Made by a program: the position numbers and the translations under genes. A DNA stretch of 29,248 bases, from positions 1 to 29,248 of IMG/VR virus record IMGVR_UViG_3300017917_001871; one strand, given 5' to 3'. This stretch comes from a virus. Below are positions 16,179 to 23,746 of the stretch, piece after piece (positions within the stretch are counted from its first letter, which is position 1; each line of letters starts with the position of its first letter). The notes below the pieces were generated by a model that saw only the letters and a program-made list of their open reading frames with translations, had not been told where the DNA came from and did no database searches.

Positions 16179-16448
16179 CTAACTTTGTATTAGGATCTCA
16201 CCTGTTTGAGTATCTAACACCCCTTCACCATATTTTTCACGTATTTTTTCTAAAAATTCGTCTTGGCGACTTCCGTTAGTTTTTATATCTGAGCGTAGCC
16301 CTGTTAATTCCTGGTCTATTAGTTTTATTTGTTCTTCTAATTGATACTTGTCATACGCTAATTGACCCATATCAAACATAATTTTTGAATATTGCTCACG
16401 CAGCATATTCATTTCTTCTAATTCTTGTTCTGTTAATTTCTTATTCAT
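16179..16448 (-). CDS. Small coiled-coil protein
   Basis: An 89-residue, strongly helical protein; heptad-like pattern from about residue 5 to 70 (LEEMNMLREQYSKIMFDM, LEEQIKLIDQELTGL). No membrane segment or cysteines. The function is not recognisable; small coiled-coil proteins of this type are common between structural genes in T4-like phages. Its ATG is 1 nt past the stop of the zinc-ribbon gene, so the two are probably translated together. Confidence 0.6.
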   Translation of the reverse strand: MNKKLTEQELEEMNMLREQYSKIMFDMGQLAYDKYQLEEQIKLIDQELTGLRSDIKTNGSRQDEFLEKIREKYGEGVLDTQTGEILIQS

Positions 16449-16449
16449 A

Positions 16450-16677
16450 TTATTTTTCCCATTTTTTCTTTGGACAACTATCTTTTACAGGTGAAAATAC
16501 CTTTTTATTTAAAGGACACCCACAAGCATTACAATACCAAAAATGCATAACTTCTTGGAATGTTTTGTGTTCACATCCATCACATATTGATAATCTATGT
16601 TCTGCAATTTCTTTTTGTTCTGGTGTTGGATTAGCAGCTGCTATCCAAGCTTTACCTATCTCAACTAATTTGTTCAT
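16450..16677 (-). CDS. Small zinc-ribbon protein
   Basis: A 75-residue protein with two Cys pairs, CDGC (Cys32, Cys35) and CNAC (Cys49, Cys52), spaced as in a zinc ribbon, plus Cys54 and Cys68. The N-terminal helix (LVEIGKAWIAAANPTPEQ) precedes it. Zinc-ribbon miniproteins of this type occur widely in phages; a nucleic-acid or protein contact role is likely, but the exact function is not known. A hairpin terminator lies 24-41 nt upstream of its start. Confidence 0.7.
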   Translation of the reverse strand: MNKLVEIGKAWIAAANPTPEQKEIAEHRLSICDGCEHKTFQEVMHFWYCNACGCPLNKKVFSPVKDSCPKKKWEK

Positions 16678-16692
16678 GTAACTTAATTTAAT

Positions 16693-16718
16693 GAAGAAAA
16701 GCCTCTATAACTAGAGGC
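16693..16718 (-). terminator. Hairpin terminator upstream of the zinc-ribbon gene
   Basis: A 7-bp stem GCCTCTA/TAGAGGC with a 4-nt loop (16701-16718) followed on the coding strand by TTTTCTTC. It would end the transcript of the 156-residue gene. Confidence 0.8.
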
Positions 16719-16746
16719 AGTTCTTTCAAGTGTTTATATAGGGAGA

Positions 16747-17217
16747 TTAGTCTTCAACTTTAATTAACTTAAAGAAGGTACTGTAATTGCCTTCTGTTTC
16801 AACATGCTTAAAATCAGCAATGTTGAAAGGCTTATATTCTAATTCTCTTTCTTGGTTTAACAAATCGTTGTATTCTTTTTGAAATTCAAAGAACTGAGGA
16901 TTTGGTTCGTTGATGTATTTAGGGTTTCCTTCTTCATCAACACCATCTTCTTTTCTAAAAGATGGGATTAATTGATAACCACCTTGTTCATCCTGAGATC
17001 CAAACTTCATAATTAATTCGTCACGAAGTTTGTTAATTGATTCTTTTTCAGAAGTCAATCTTTTGTTTAAATCAGTGATCCAATACTTAGTTACCATATT
17101 AAGTTTTTCACCTAATAGTCCTTTAGAAAGTGTTTCACCTGTTTGTTGGTTTACTAAACCATTAATTTCAACTTCGAGATTTAAAAACTCGAATAACTTT
17201 AGACTAATTTTTTCCAT
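16747..17217 (-). CDS. Unknown soluble protein
   Basis: A 156-residue acidic protein with a helical centre (KYWITDLNKRLTSEKESINKLRDELIMKF) and a C-terminal beta-hairpin-like end (FNIADFKHVETEGNYSTFFKLI). Family not recognised. It lies between the membrane-anchored protein and a terminator, 19 nt downstream of the former's stop codon; a late-gene accessory role is a guess from position only. Confidence 0.6.
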   Translation of the reverse strand: MEKISLKLFEFLNLEVEINGLVNQQTGETLSKGLLGEKLNMVTKYWITDLNKRLTSEKESINKLRDELIMKFGSQDEQGGYQLIPSFRKEDGVDEEGNPKYINEPNPQFFEFQKEYNDLLNQERELEYKPFNIADFKHVETEGNYSTFFKLIKVED

Positions 17218-17236
17218 AACTTGCTTTACTATATTA

Positions 17237-17491
17237 TTATTTTACTTTTTTAGTTGTTTTTTTCTTAGGAGCAGCTTCAGTTTTAGCTTTTGGAGCTTTT
17301 GCTTTTTTAACTTTTTCAACTACTTCTTTTACTTCAGCAACAGTTTCTTTTACTTCTTCTGTTACTTTAGCTGCTACATGTTCAAGAGCATCAGGAATGT
17401 TGTTGTTGTTTGCATCAGCAATTTTACCTTTTTTAGTTAAAGCGAAAACAACAATAGCTGCTACCGCTAATACAATAATGAATGTTAACAT
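17237..17491 (-). CDS. Small membrane-anchored protein with Ca-binding-like loop and Lys/Ala tail
   Basis: An 84-residue protein in three parts: an N-terminal hydrophobic segment (residues 1-19, FIIVLAVAAIVVFAL) without a cleavage site, a loop DANNNNIPDALE (26-37) that fits the D-x-N-x-N-x-I-x-D-x-x-E calcium-loop pattern, and a helix of alternating Glu/Lys/Val followed by a Lys/Ala/Pro-rich, histone H1-like tail. It is probably anchored in the inner membrane with the tail in the cytoplasm. It lacks the features of a typical holin (one segment, very long basic tail) or a spanin. Function unknown. Confidence 0.6.
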   Translation of the reverse strand: MLTFIIVLAVAAIVVFALTKKGKIADANNNNIPDALEHVAAKVTEEVKETVAEVKEVVEKVKKAKAPKAKTEAAPKKKTTKKVK

Positions 17492-17516
17492 AATAGTTTA
17501 TATTTTTTGTTCGTAT

Positions 17517-17524
17517 ATAAATAT
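17517..17524 (-). promoter_or_regulatory. ATATTTAT promoter-like element before the membrane-anchored protein
   Basis: Coding-strand context TATATATTTATATACG, 25 nt before the ATG at 17491. Confidence 0.5.
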
Positions 17525-17548
17525 ATAAGAAGATCCAAAAACGTAATC

Positions 17549-17779
17549 TTATAAAGAAGAAAGACGATCTTTTACTTCCTGTTTAACTGCGTTAAATACC
17601 TCTTCTGTTGATTCTTCAAAAATACCGTTAGATGTATCCTCAGCTATTTTATTAATAAATGGAGCTGGTGCTATTACTCGCATAATACATTCATTTGGTT
17701 CGTTGATTAGTGTAATAACTTTTTGAGTTTCACTATCTACTGATAAGTAGACTTGTTTTCCTTTGTAATAATTTATCAT
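17549..17779 (-). CDS. MINYY-family small protein A, possible fibre-assembly factor
   Basis: A 76-residue acidic protein beginning MINYYKGKQVYLSVDSET. It is a paralogue of the equally long protein at 27449-27679: both open MINYY, both have V-x-x-x-T-x-x-V and a Leu/Ile-Asn-x-Pro in the same places, and both end in an amphipathic helix rich in Ala/Glu. The two are the last genes of two separate fibre cassettes, 11-15 nt after a fibre-like gene. In many phages a small fibre-assembly chaperone gene follows the fibre gene, so that role is my inference. No known domain is recognised. Confidence 0.6.
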   Translation of the reverse strand: MINYYKGKQVYLSVDSETQKVITLINEPNECIMRVIAPAPFINKIAEDTSNGIFEESTEEVFNAVKQEVKDRLSSL

Positions 17780-17790
17780 AAGTTTTTATT

Positions 17791-18216
17791 TTATTGTTGT
17801 TGGTAACAATCAGTACAACCAATAATGTAGCAAGGATCATTATATCCAGCACATCCACCTCCACAGTCACAACTATATGGATAAGATTGTGTATATCCAC
17901 AAGTTGCTGAATTTGATTCAATTAATGTGTTGTACGTTCCACAATTACCATCTGTATAAGTATAATATAAATCATATCCACTACAGAAAGATGTAACAAA
18001 TGTGTCTGCTACTGGGCAATTAGAACATGCTGATATAGCCAGTACAACCCCAGATGAATTAGTTTCATATACGCTAACTCCATTAGAATAATATCCTGCA
18101 CCCATAGTAGCTGTTCTTTTAGGATTTGAATAAAGAGTACAATTCACAGCTATAGGATTACACCAAGAGTAAAAAGTTACACATGTAGAATAAAAAAATG
18201 AAGGAGGTGCTGCCAT
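17791..18216 (-). CDS. Cysteine-rich fibre-associated protein
   Basis: A 141-residue protein with 14 cysteines, poor in charged residues and rich in Ser/Tyr/Gly/Asn. The cysteines cluster at the N-terminus (STCVTFYSWCNPIAVNC) and C-terminus (SCDCGGGCAGYNDPCYIIGCTDC). There is no clear signal peptide. It lies between the 260-residue fibre-like protein (17 nt upstream) and the small MINYY protein (11 nt downstream), so it is probably a virion surface protein at the fibre or tail tip. The cysteines could bind metal or form disulphides after release from the cell. Family unknown. Confidence 0.6.
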   Translation of the reverse strand: MAAPPSFFYSTCVTFYSWCNPIAVNCTLYSNPKRTATMGAGYYSNGVSVYETNSSGVVLAISACSNCPVADTFVTSFCSGYDLYYTYTDGNCGTYNTLIESNSATCGYTQSYPYSCDCGGGCAGYNDPCYIIGCTDCYQQQ

Positions 18217-18233
18217 TTATTATAAATTTATTT

Positions 18234-19016
18234 TTAACAATCTACACAGTTACAGTTATCACAGCCATATCCAAGATTATTTGATGAAAAACATGCATTA
18301 CTTGGTGTGTAAGTGTTATAACATGCATTGTATACGTATGTTACTAATGAATATGCTTTAATATAATAGTTTGTTGATGGTTGAACAATAAAAGTATAAC
18401 TTAGTTGTTGTGAATTAGGACCATAAGCTTGGTTTTTATAAATATTTTGATCACTAATTAAAGTTCCATTAGCATATACTTCTAAAAATCCATATCCTGG
18501 TGCTTCCCATCCCCAAGTAGATCCTTCAATGTTTGCTAATCCAAAATTAGCTGTAACAGTCATACTATTTCCTACTTTTACGGATGGGTTCATTTGAGGA
18601 GAATATTGTGGTCCTCCAAAAAACATTCCATATAAATTATTAGCAGGATCTAATAAAAGATTATTTCCATTTACTGAAGCAAATAGATCTGCATTTAAAT
18701 AAGGATTACCTTCTTGGTTTAACTCAAATAAAACAGATTGAGCTCTTATAGGATTTATTTGTTCAAATTTTGGTAACAAGTTTCTAGATGGAGCAACTAC
18801 ATTAAGGTTTAAATCTGGGTCAAAGTAGTTGTATAGGGGTAAAAATCCACCACTTGGAGCATCTCCCGCATACACATGTACACGATCACTAACTTCTCTT
18901 CCAGTCATACATTTATTATTAGCTGGAATAGATTGACCTGTTTTCAACAATAGTAAATTTTCATTTACCATTTGTTGAAGTTCATTAAAAGTTACTGCGT
19001 ATCCATTACTTCTCAT
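18234..19016 (-). CDS. Fibre-like structural protein with Cys-rich C-terminus
   Basis: A 260-residue protein. After a short N-terminal helix (FNELQQMVNENLLLLKTG) it is Asn/Gly/Tyr/Pro-rich with beta strands (SMTVTANFGLANI, GFLEVYANGTLISD, QQLSYTFIVQPSTNYYIKAYSL), as in receptor-binding or fibre-tip proteins. The last 15 residues hold a tight cysteine cluster (CDNCNCVDC). Its ATG lies 11 nt inside the end of the interrupted fibre chaperone frame, so it was originally coupled to the collagen-like fibre. Specific function unknown. Confidence 0.65.
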   Translation of the reverse strand: MRSNGYAVTFNELQQMVNENLLLLKTGQSIPANNKCMTGREVSDRVHVYAGDAPSGGFLPLYNYFDPDLNLNVVAPSRNLLPKFEQINPIRAQSVLFELNQEGNPYLNADLFASVNGNNLLLDPANNLYGMFFGGPQYSPQMNPSVKVGNSMTVTANFGLANIEGSTWGWEAPGYGFLEVYANGTLISDQNIYKNQAYGPNSQQLSYTFIVQPSTNYYIKAYSLVTYVYNACYNTYTPSNACFSSNNLGYGCDNCNCVDC

Positions 19017-19215
19017 TTTCTAGTTCCTTTATTCTAGCTTCTAATTGTTGAATCGCTTTAATTAATACACCTACTACTGAAGGTACATCCATAGTATTTT
19101 GTTTAGGTGTAGATAATTCACTTGGAGTATCTTCAGCTATAAATCCAATGTGTGGAATTTGTTCCTCATCGTCCTTATAATTGAATTTTACTACATTAAC
19201 TTGATTTAATAATAT
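19006..19215 (-). pseudogene. Detached C-terminal part of the S74 intramolecular chaperone of the collagen-like fibre
   Basis: 69 sense codons in the same frame as the fibre, directly after its TAA (19216-19218) and ending at TAA 19006-19008. The encoded peptide (NQVNVVKFNYKDDEEQIPHI, GFIAEDTPSELSTPKQNTMD, VGVLIKAIQQLEARIKELE) is clearly the remainder of a peptidase S74 domain whose first part ([16 protein letters not shown]) closes the upstream frame. The stop sits where homologous domains usually have Leu (A-L-x-I-L-N), so a single TTA-to-TAA change would explain it. There is no plausible start codon for separate translation. It may be a recent nonsense mutation, a readthrough site or a sequencing error. 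Confidence 0.85.
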
Positions 19216-21942
19216 TTAAGCATCATTATTATAAGGAATAATATTATGTTTTAAACTACGAGATGAGTTTTGATAGAAAGCATCTGCATAAATCGTATTT
19301 CCACTTACATACACACTTGCATTTGTAAATGCTCCTGTTGATGTACCATTTGAAATTACAATTGCATTATTTGTTGCAGGTGATATTGCATTAAATCCAG
19401 GACCAGTATTACCTTGAGGACCGTTTGGACCTTGGCGGCCTTGTGGACCAGTTCCACCATCTCCACCACTAGGACCTTGTCTACCTTGTGGACCAACACC
19501 ACCAACATCACCCGTAGGACCTTGGCGACCTTGAGGACCAGCTACTGTTGAAGCAGCACCTGGATCTCCTGTTGGACCTTGGCGACCTTGAGGACCAGCT
19601 ACTGTTGAAGCATCTCCTGTTGGACCTTGACGGCCTTGAGGGCCTTGGTTACCTTGAGGGCCTGCTACAGCAGAATCAGCTCCTGTAGGACCTTGACGTC
19701 CTTGAGGACCAGTACCACCAGCATCACCTGTAGGACCTTGTCTACCTTGTGGACCAGTACCACCAGCATCACCTGAAGGGCCTTGACGTCCCTGTGGACC
19801 TGCTACTGTAGAATCTGCACCTGAAGGGCCTTGACGGCCTTGAGGACCTGCTACAGTAGAATCTGCACCTGTTGGACCTTGTCTACCTTGGAAACCTTGA
19901 TCACCAATTGGACCTTGTCTACCTTGATTACCCTGAGGGCCGTTAGGGCCTTGGTTACCTTGAAAACCTTGATCACCAGTTGGGCCTTGTCTACCTTGAA
20001 AACCTTGATCACCTTTTGGACCTTGGTTACCTTGAGGACCTTGGTTGCCTTGAAAACCAGTAGGGCCTTGATTACCCTGTGGGCCGTTTGGACCCTGATT
20101 GCCTTGTGGGCCTTGGTTACCTTGGAAACCTGTTGGGCCTTGATTGCCTTGTGGGCCTTGGTTGCCTTGAAAACCTGTAGGGCCTTGATTGCCTTGGAAA
20201 CCAGTAGGGCCTTGGTTACCTTGAGGACCATTAGGGCCTTGGTTGCCTTGTGGGCCTTGGTTACCTTGAGTTCCAGTTATACCCTGAAGACCTGTTGGGC
20301 CTTGGTTACCTTGAGGGCCTGCTGGGCCTTGGTTACCCTGAGAGCCTTGAATACCTGTTGGACCCTGATTACCTTGAGGACCCATAACACCTTGGAAACC
20401 TTGATAACCAATATCTCCTCTATCACCAGTTCTTGCGAACGTAACAATAACGTCTAAGTTATTTGTAAACGAACTAGCACCTGATAACCATGTAGAAGGA
20501 ACTTCAAAGTATCCTGTATTGTGAGTATGAGAACCTACTATTGCAAATAAAGCAAAATTATTTGTATTACTCTTTTCAGCAATAGTAAAGTGTCCTTTAA
20601 TTGCTGAAGTTGAATCATCTATTGTTTGTAAATAGTTGTATACTGAAACACTAGCATCATCTATTTCACTTATATATAAGAATGAAGCTGTTGGAAATGA
20701 TAAATTGTTTAATTTTAAAAATCCATTTCCAGGAACAGTGTTCGCTGTATTAGTACTAAATGTGTAATCAAAAGCAGCACCACCAAAATTACCAGTTGGG
20801 CCTTGATTACCTTGTGGACCTTGGTTACCCTGTGGGCCAGCAATACCTTGAAGTCCTAAACCTTGTGGACCTAAAGGACCTTGGTTACCTTGGTCACCTT
20901 TAATGCCTTGTGGGCCTTGTACACCTTGTGGACCTTGGTTGCCTTGGAAACCTGTAGGACCCTGGTTGCCTTGTGGGCCTGTTGGTCCTTGAGAACCTTG
21001 ATCACCTGTTGATCCTTGTAAACCTGTAGGGCCTTGGTTACCTTGGTCACCTTTTGGACCTTGATTACCTTGTGGACCTGTAAGACCTTGAGGTCCAACT
21101 AAACCTTGATTACCTTGTGGACCTTGGTTGCCTTGAAAACCTTGATCACCTGTTATTCCTTGAAATCCAGTTGGGCCTTGATTGCCTTGAGGACCTTGAT
21201 TACCTTGATTACCTTGGTCACCTTTTGGACCTTGGTTGCCTTGTGAACCTTGTTGGCCTACAGGACCTTGACGGCCTTGATCTCCAATTGGGCCTTGGTT
21301 ACCCTGAGGTCCAGTAAAACCTTGATCTCCAATTGGACCTTGGTTGCCTTGGAAACCAGTAGGGCCTTGGTTACCCTGATCACCTTTGATACCTTGAATA
21401 CCTTGAGGACCTTGGCGGCCTTGAGAACCTTGATCACCTGTTAAACCTTGTAAACCTGTTGGACCTTGGTTACCTTGTGGACCTATTGGACCTTGACGAC
21501 CTTGATTTCCTTGATCACCTGTATATCCTTGGTGTCCTTGAGGACCTTCTAAACCTTGAAATCCTGTAAAACCTTGTTCACCTATAGGACCTTGATTGCC
21601 TTGTGGGCCAGTAAAGCCTTGTTCTCCTGTAAAGCCTTGAAAACCTCTAACTCCTTGATCACCTTGAAAACCTATAGGACCTTGGTTGCCTTGTGAACCG
21701 GTAGGACCCTGGTTGCCTTGTGGGCCAGTAAGACCTTGAGGACCATTTGGGCCTTGGTTACCTTGGAACCCTGTTGGGCCTTGATTACCTTGAGGACCTA
21801 CTAATCCTTGAATACCTTGAGCACCTTGTGCACCTTGAGTTACAGTTATTTGATCTATGCTGCCACTTAGATGGGTCCAGTTATCATCCATTTCTTGCCA
21901 TGTAAGAGCGCTGCCTTTTTGGGATCTTAGAGTTAAAGCCAT
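19216..21942 (-). CDS. Collagen-like tail fibre protein with truncated S74 chaperone domain
   Basis: A 908-residue fibre. After residues 1-35 ([20 protein letters not shown], a common phage-fibre opening) comes collagen-like domain 1 (about 36-382, Gly-X-Y with Gln dominant at [13 protein letters not shown]), a globular beta insert (about 385-500, [17 protein letters not shown] to [12 protein letters not shown]) and collagen-like domain 2 (about 500-850), the latter with repeated breaks such as ADSTVA. The end, [16 protein letters not shown], begins an S74 intramolecular chaperone, which normally trimerises the fibre and then cleaves itself off; here it is stopped by TAA. Lysines of the helix all occur as K-G-D; GPT triplets number more than 20. 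Promoter-like element 25 nt upstream and a terminator hairpin before it. Confidence 0.88.
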   Translation of the reverse strand: MALTLRSQKGSALTWQEMDDNWTHLSGSIDQITVTQGAQGAQGIQGLVGPQGNQGPTGFQGNQGPNGPQGLTGPQGNQGPTGSQGNQGPIGFQGDQGVRGFQGFTGEQGFTGPQGNQGPIGEQGFTGFQGLEGPQGHQGYTGDQGNQGRQGPIGPQGNQGPTGLQGLTGDQGSQGRQGPQGIQGIKGDQGNQGPTGFQGNQGPIGDQGFTGPQGNQGPIGDQGRQGPVGQQGSQGNQGPKGDQGNQGNQGPQGNQGPTGFQGITGDQGFQGNQGPQGNQGLVGPQGLTGPQGNQGPKGDQGNQGPTGLQGSTGDQGSQGPTGPQGNQGPTGFQGNQGPQGVQGPQGIKGDQGNQGPLGPQGLGLQGIAGPQGNQGPQGNQGPTGNFGGAAFDYTFSTNTANTVPGNGFLKLNNLSFPTASFLYISEIDDASVSVYNYLQTIDDSTSAIKGHFTIAEKSNTNNFALFAIVGSHTHNTGYFEVPSTWLSGASSFTNNLDVIVTFARTGDRGDIGYQGFQGVMGPQGNQGPTGIQGSQGNQGPAGPQGNQGPTGLQGITGTQGNQGPQGNQGPNGPQGNQGPTGFQGNQGPTGFQGNQGPQGNQGPTGFQGNQGPQGNQGPNGPQGNQGPTGFQGNQGPQGNQGPKGDQGFQGRQGPTGDQGFQGNQGPNGPQGNQGRQGPIGDQGFQGRQGPTGADSTVAGPQGRQGPSGADSTVAGPQGRQGPSGDAGGTGPQGRQGPTGDAGGTGPQGRQGPTGADSAVAGPQGNQGPQGRQGPTGDASTVAGPQGRQGPTGDPGAASTVAGPQGRQGPTGDVGGVGPQGRQGPSGGDGGTGPQGRQGPNGPQGNTGPGFNAISPATNNAIVISNGTSTGAFTNASVYVSGNTIYADAFYQNSSRSLKHNIIPYNNDA
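19395..20440 (-). repeat. Collagen-like repeat array 2 (coding)
   Basis: Tandem 9-nt Gly-X-Y units inside the fibre gene, on the coding strand mostly variants of CAAGGxAACCAAGGxCC. The downstream half contains cassettes encoding [10 protein letters not shown] plus ADSTVA, DAGGT or DPGAAS, which interrupt or vary the triplets. High similarity between units makes slippage and recombination likely. Confidence 0.85.
20795..21835 (-). repeat. Collagen-like repeat array 1 (coding)
   Basis: Nearly uninterrupted Gly-X-Y repeats encoding [12 protein letters not shown] and GDQ triplets, separated from array 2 by about 350 bases for a globular insert. Synonymous differences between units argue against very recent expansion. 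Confidence 0.85.
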
Positions 21943-21967
21943 AATTATTTTTGTTGAAGTATCATGT

Positions 21968-21975
21968 ATAAATAT
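21968..21975 (-). promoter_or_regulatory. ATATTTAT promoter-like element before the collagen-like fibre
   Basis: Coding-strand context TTCATATTTATACATGATAC, 25 nt before the ATG at 21942, directly following a terminator hairpin. Confidence 0.55.
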
Positions 21976-21978
21976 GAA

Positions 21979-22000
21979 AGGGGGTGAATAATCACCCCCT
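21979..22000 (-). terminator. Strong hairpin terminator between the 153-residue gene and the fibre
   Basis: A perfect 9-bp stem AGGGGGTGA/TCACCCCCT with a 4-nt loop; the coding strand continues with TTCATATTT. The U-tract is weak, but the stem is GC-rich in an AT-rich genome. It lies 26 nt past the stop of the upstream gene. Confidence 0.75.
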
Positions 22001-22026
22001 AAATACTACAAATATTGTAATTATTT

Positions 22027-22488
22027 TTAGCAATCTTGATAGCTACCAGTACCAAACACTTCTGCTACTTTTTCTTTTAATTTAGCATATCCAAATTCAA
22101 AAATATTTGCTTCTTCTACTTGAGAAAAATCAGGAATCATTACGGTTACACTTTCAGAAATTTGTTGTTCAACATTTACATAAGTAACACTTCCAGAAGC
22201 ATCAACACTTTGAGAAGGCACAGTAATTGTTCTATAAACAATACTTTCAGATGGTACTCTTAAATCAACATTTAAATGATCGCCAATTTGTTGATTACGA
22301 GCTGTTTGTCCACCCATTCCCGGGTAAAGATATGATTGAGATCCAGTTGCATCAGATGCATTTAAAAACAACTGAGTTTGGAAGTTAGCATATCCACCTT
22401 TTTGAATGTTATAATTAACAATGCGTAAATATGCTTCATTTGTGATACCTAAGTCAGTACCAATTTGTTTTGTGATTTTTATTGCCAT
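22027..22488 (-). CDS. Unknown protein, probably virion-associated
   Basis: A 153-residue protein beginning MAIKITKQIGTDLGITNEAYLRIVNY, with beta-rich segments (SIVYRTITVPSQSV, SVTYVNVEQQISESVTVMIPD) and a C-terminal helix (IFEFGYAKLKEKVAEVF) ending in Cys. No membrane segment. I do not recognise the family. It lies between the oxygenase gene and the collagen-like fibre, with its own promoter-like element and terminator, so it is expressed as a separate late transcript; a structural role is likely. Confidence 0.6.
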   Translation of the reverse strand: MAIKITKQIGTDLGITNEAYLRIVNYNIQKGGYANFQTQLFLNASDATGSQSYLYPGMGGQTARNQQIGDHLNVDLRVPSESIVYRTITVPSQSVDASGSVTYVNVEQQISESVTVMIPDFSQVEEANIFEFGYAKLKEKVAEVFGTGSYQDC

Positions 22489-22508
22489 TTTTTGTATTTT
22501 TTACATGA

Positions 22509-22516
22509 ATAAATAT
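22509..22516 (-). promoter_or_regulatory. ATATTTAT promoter-like element before the 153-residue gene
   Basis: Coding-strand context GTTAATATTTATTCATG, 20 nt before the ATG at 22488; it touches the TAA of the oxygenase gene (22516-22518). Confidence 0.5.
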
Positions 22517-23103
22517 TAACGATAGTGCTCTCCCCCCAACCATAATACAAATGATCTACGAGTACCCATAGTTACTTTGGTTACACGGTGCATCATATAT
22601 GATGGAAATATAACTACTGTGCCTTTTCCGCGAGGAGCTTTAATAGCATCGTTACCTCCCTGCCATATTTCTAAATCACCACCTTCATATTCATCAGGAG
22701 CTGATAGTTGTACTGTAATTGATACTTTACGTAATGAAAGCATTCCTGGTCCAATATCTTGGTGCCAAATGTAATGACCTCCTTCAGCAGCATAATATTC
22801 TGTGTATTGAATTTGTTCTGGTGCTGAATATAGATCAAAATCCCATAAGGCTGCGTTAGATTCCATAGCCATATCCATTAATTTACCATATAGCCAATGC
22901 CATTGGTGGGAATGTGGAACCCATTTGATGGAAGATGATCTTGCTTCTTTATTATCACCACCTATTGTAGTAGCTTCCATAAAGGGAATATTTCCTACTT
23001 CTCTATAAATTTTATCCAATTCAGCTGCGCTAAATCCATTATCAAAATAATAATAATTTTGAGGATCAACATGCTTTCTAGGAAATAAAAAACCGGTTTG
23101 CAT
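22516..23103 (-). CDS. 2OG-Fe(II) oxygenase, prolyl-4-hydroxylase-like fold
   Basis: 195 residues from the ATG at 23103 (MQTGFLFPRKHVDP). A longer reading from 23145 would need TTG and overlap the preceding gene by 41 nt, so I use the ATG, 1 nt after that gene's stop. The iron facial triad is visible: His114-x-Asp116 (HYIWHQDIG) and His172 (PSYMMHRV), with Arg182/183 positioned to bind 2-oxoglutarate; GGDLEIW and GTVVIFPS are typical strands of the jelly-roll core. Such enzymes hydroxylate proteins or small molecules. Last gene of a four-gene operon with two glycosyltransferases and another oxygenase, next to the collagen-like fibre. The substrate is unknown; fibre protein is a hypothesis. 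Confidence 0.83.
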   Translation of the reverse strand: MQTGFLFPRKHVDPQNYYYFDNGFSAAELDKIYREVGNIPFMEATTIGGDNKEARSSSIKWVPHSHQWHWLYGKLMDMAMESNAALWDFDLYSAPEQIQYTEYYAAEGGHYIWHQDIGPGMLSLRKVSITVQLSAPDEYEGGDLEIWQGGNDAIKAPRGKGTVVIFPSYMMHRVTKVTMGTRRSFVLWLGGEHYR

Positions 23104-23104
23104 A

Positions 23105-23746
23105 TTATTTGTATTTTTGTTGTAATTGAGGAATATATCTATCAAAATGATGAACCTCTACTTGAAGTTGTGGTTCATATGGTTTACTTGTTTTACTTAG
23201 TTCACCTATTGCTTTTAAATTAGATACATTATATATTTTTCTTTTAAAAAAATCTTTGTTTAACCAATATAACATATCATCTCCAAAATATATTTTTAAT
23301 TCTGGTGGGATTGGTTCATAATGTGATTTAGGCATTATCATCATACATCCAAATCCTAATGTGCGGCATGGTGCTTCTTCTAATTCAAAAACATCATCGT
23401 CATTATTTATTGTTTGAGTGAGGTTTCTATTAGCATCAAATCCTATTATACCATATTCAGGAAAATGTGGGATATTATTAAATAACGTTTTTAAATTAAT
23501 TGTTATATCATCGTTTAATAAACATATAATATCATTTTTAGCTAATTCAACGCCTAAATTCCAAGCAGGATTAACAAATATGTTTTCTTGTTGTTTAAGA
23601 ATTGTAATTTCTTCTTCTTTAAAATCACTATTTGCGTTATCTATAATAATAAGTTCAGAATCAGGTACTTTATCTTGTTTAAAAGTACGAATGGTTTCGT
23701 AAATGCAATCCGATTGCCATAAAGTAGGAATAATAATACTAATCAT
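23105..23746 (-). CDS. Glycosyltransferase, GT-A fold (GT2-like)
   Basis: A 213-residue enzyme with a family 2 layout: opening strand SIIIPTLWQSDCIYETI, then SELIIIDNANSD (nucleotide-sugar binding), FVNPAWNLGVELAKNDIICLLNDDI with the NDD metal motif near residue 75, and GFGCMMIMPKSHYE in the acceptor part. No membrane segment, so it is a soluble transferase. Its start overlaps the end of the two-domain glycosyltransferase by 8 nt and its stop is 1 nt from the oxygenase ATG. Donor and acceptor cannot be read from sequence; virion proteins (fibres) are the most natural target given the neighbours, but host glycans or DNA remain possible. Confidence 0.8.
   Translation of the reverse strand: MISIIIPTLWQSDCIYETIRTFKQDKVPDSELIIIDNANSDFKEEEITILKQQENIFVNPAWNLGVELAKNDIICLLNDDITINLKTLFNNIPHFPEYGIIGFDANRNLTQTINNDDDVFELEEAPCRTLGFGCMMIMPKSHYEPIPPELKIYFGDDMLYWLNKDFFKRKIYNVSNLKAIGELSKTSKPYEPQLQVEVHHFDRYIPQLQQKYK

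Noticed and set aside
17237-17491. Holin or spanin
   Set aside because: There is only one hydrophobic segment, no lipobox and a long basic tail; no endolysin gene is adjacent.
17521-17570. Weak inverted repeat AAGAT/ATCTT after the MINYY gene A
   Set aside because: The stem is only about 5 bp of A-T-rich sequence and lies in AT-rich DNA; not convincing as a terminator.
19831-20457. Plus-strand open frame of over 200 codons in the collagen region (and several smaller ones on both strands)
   Set aside because: Repetitive Gly-X-Y coding DNA keeps other frames open by chance; the products are low-complexity Ala/Leu/Thr or Lys/Val strings with no domain.
19395-21835. CRISPR-like array of short direct repeats
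   Set aside because: The repeats are 9-nt codon-triplet units without spacers of constant length and lie in one reading frame coding for collagen-like sequence.
22516-23145. Longer reading of the P4H-like oxygenase from 23145
   Set aside because: It starts with TTG and overlaps the upstream glycosyltransferase; the ATG at 23103 sits 1 nt after that gene's stop.
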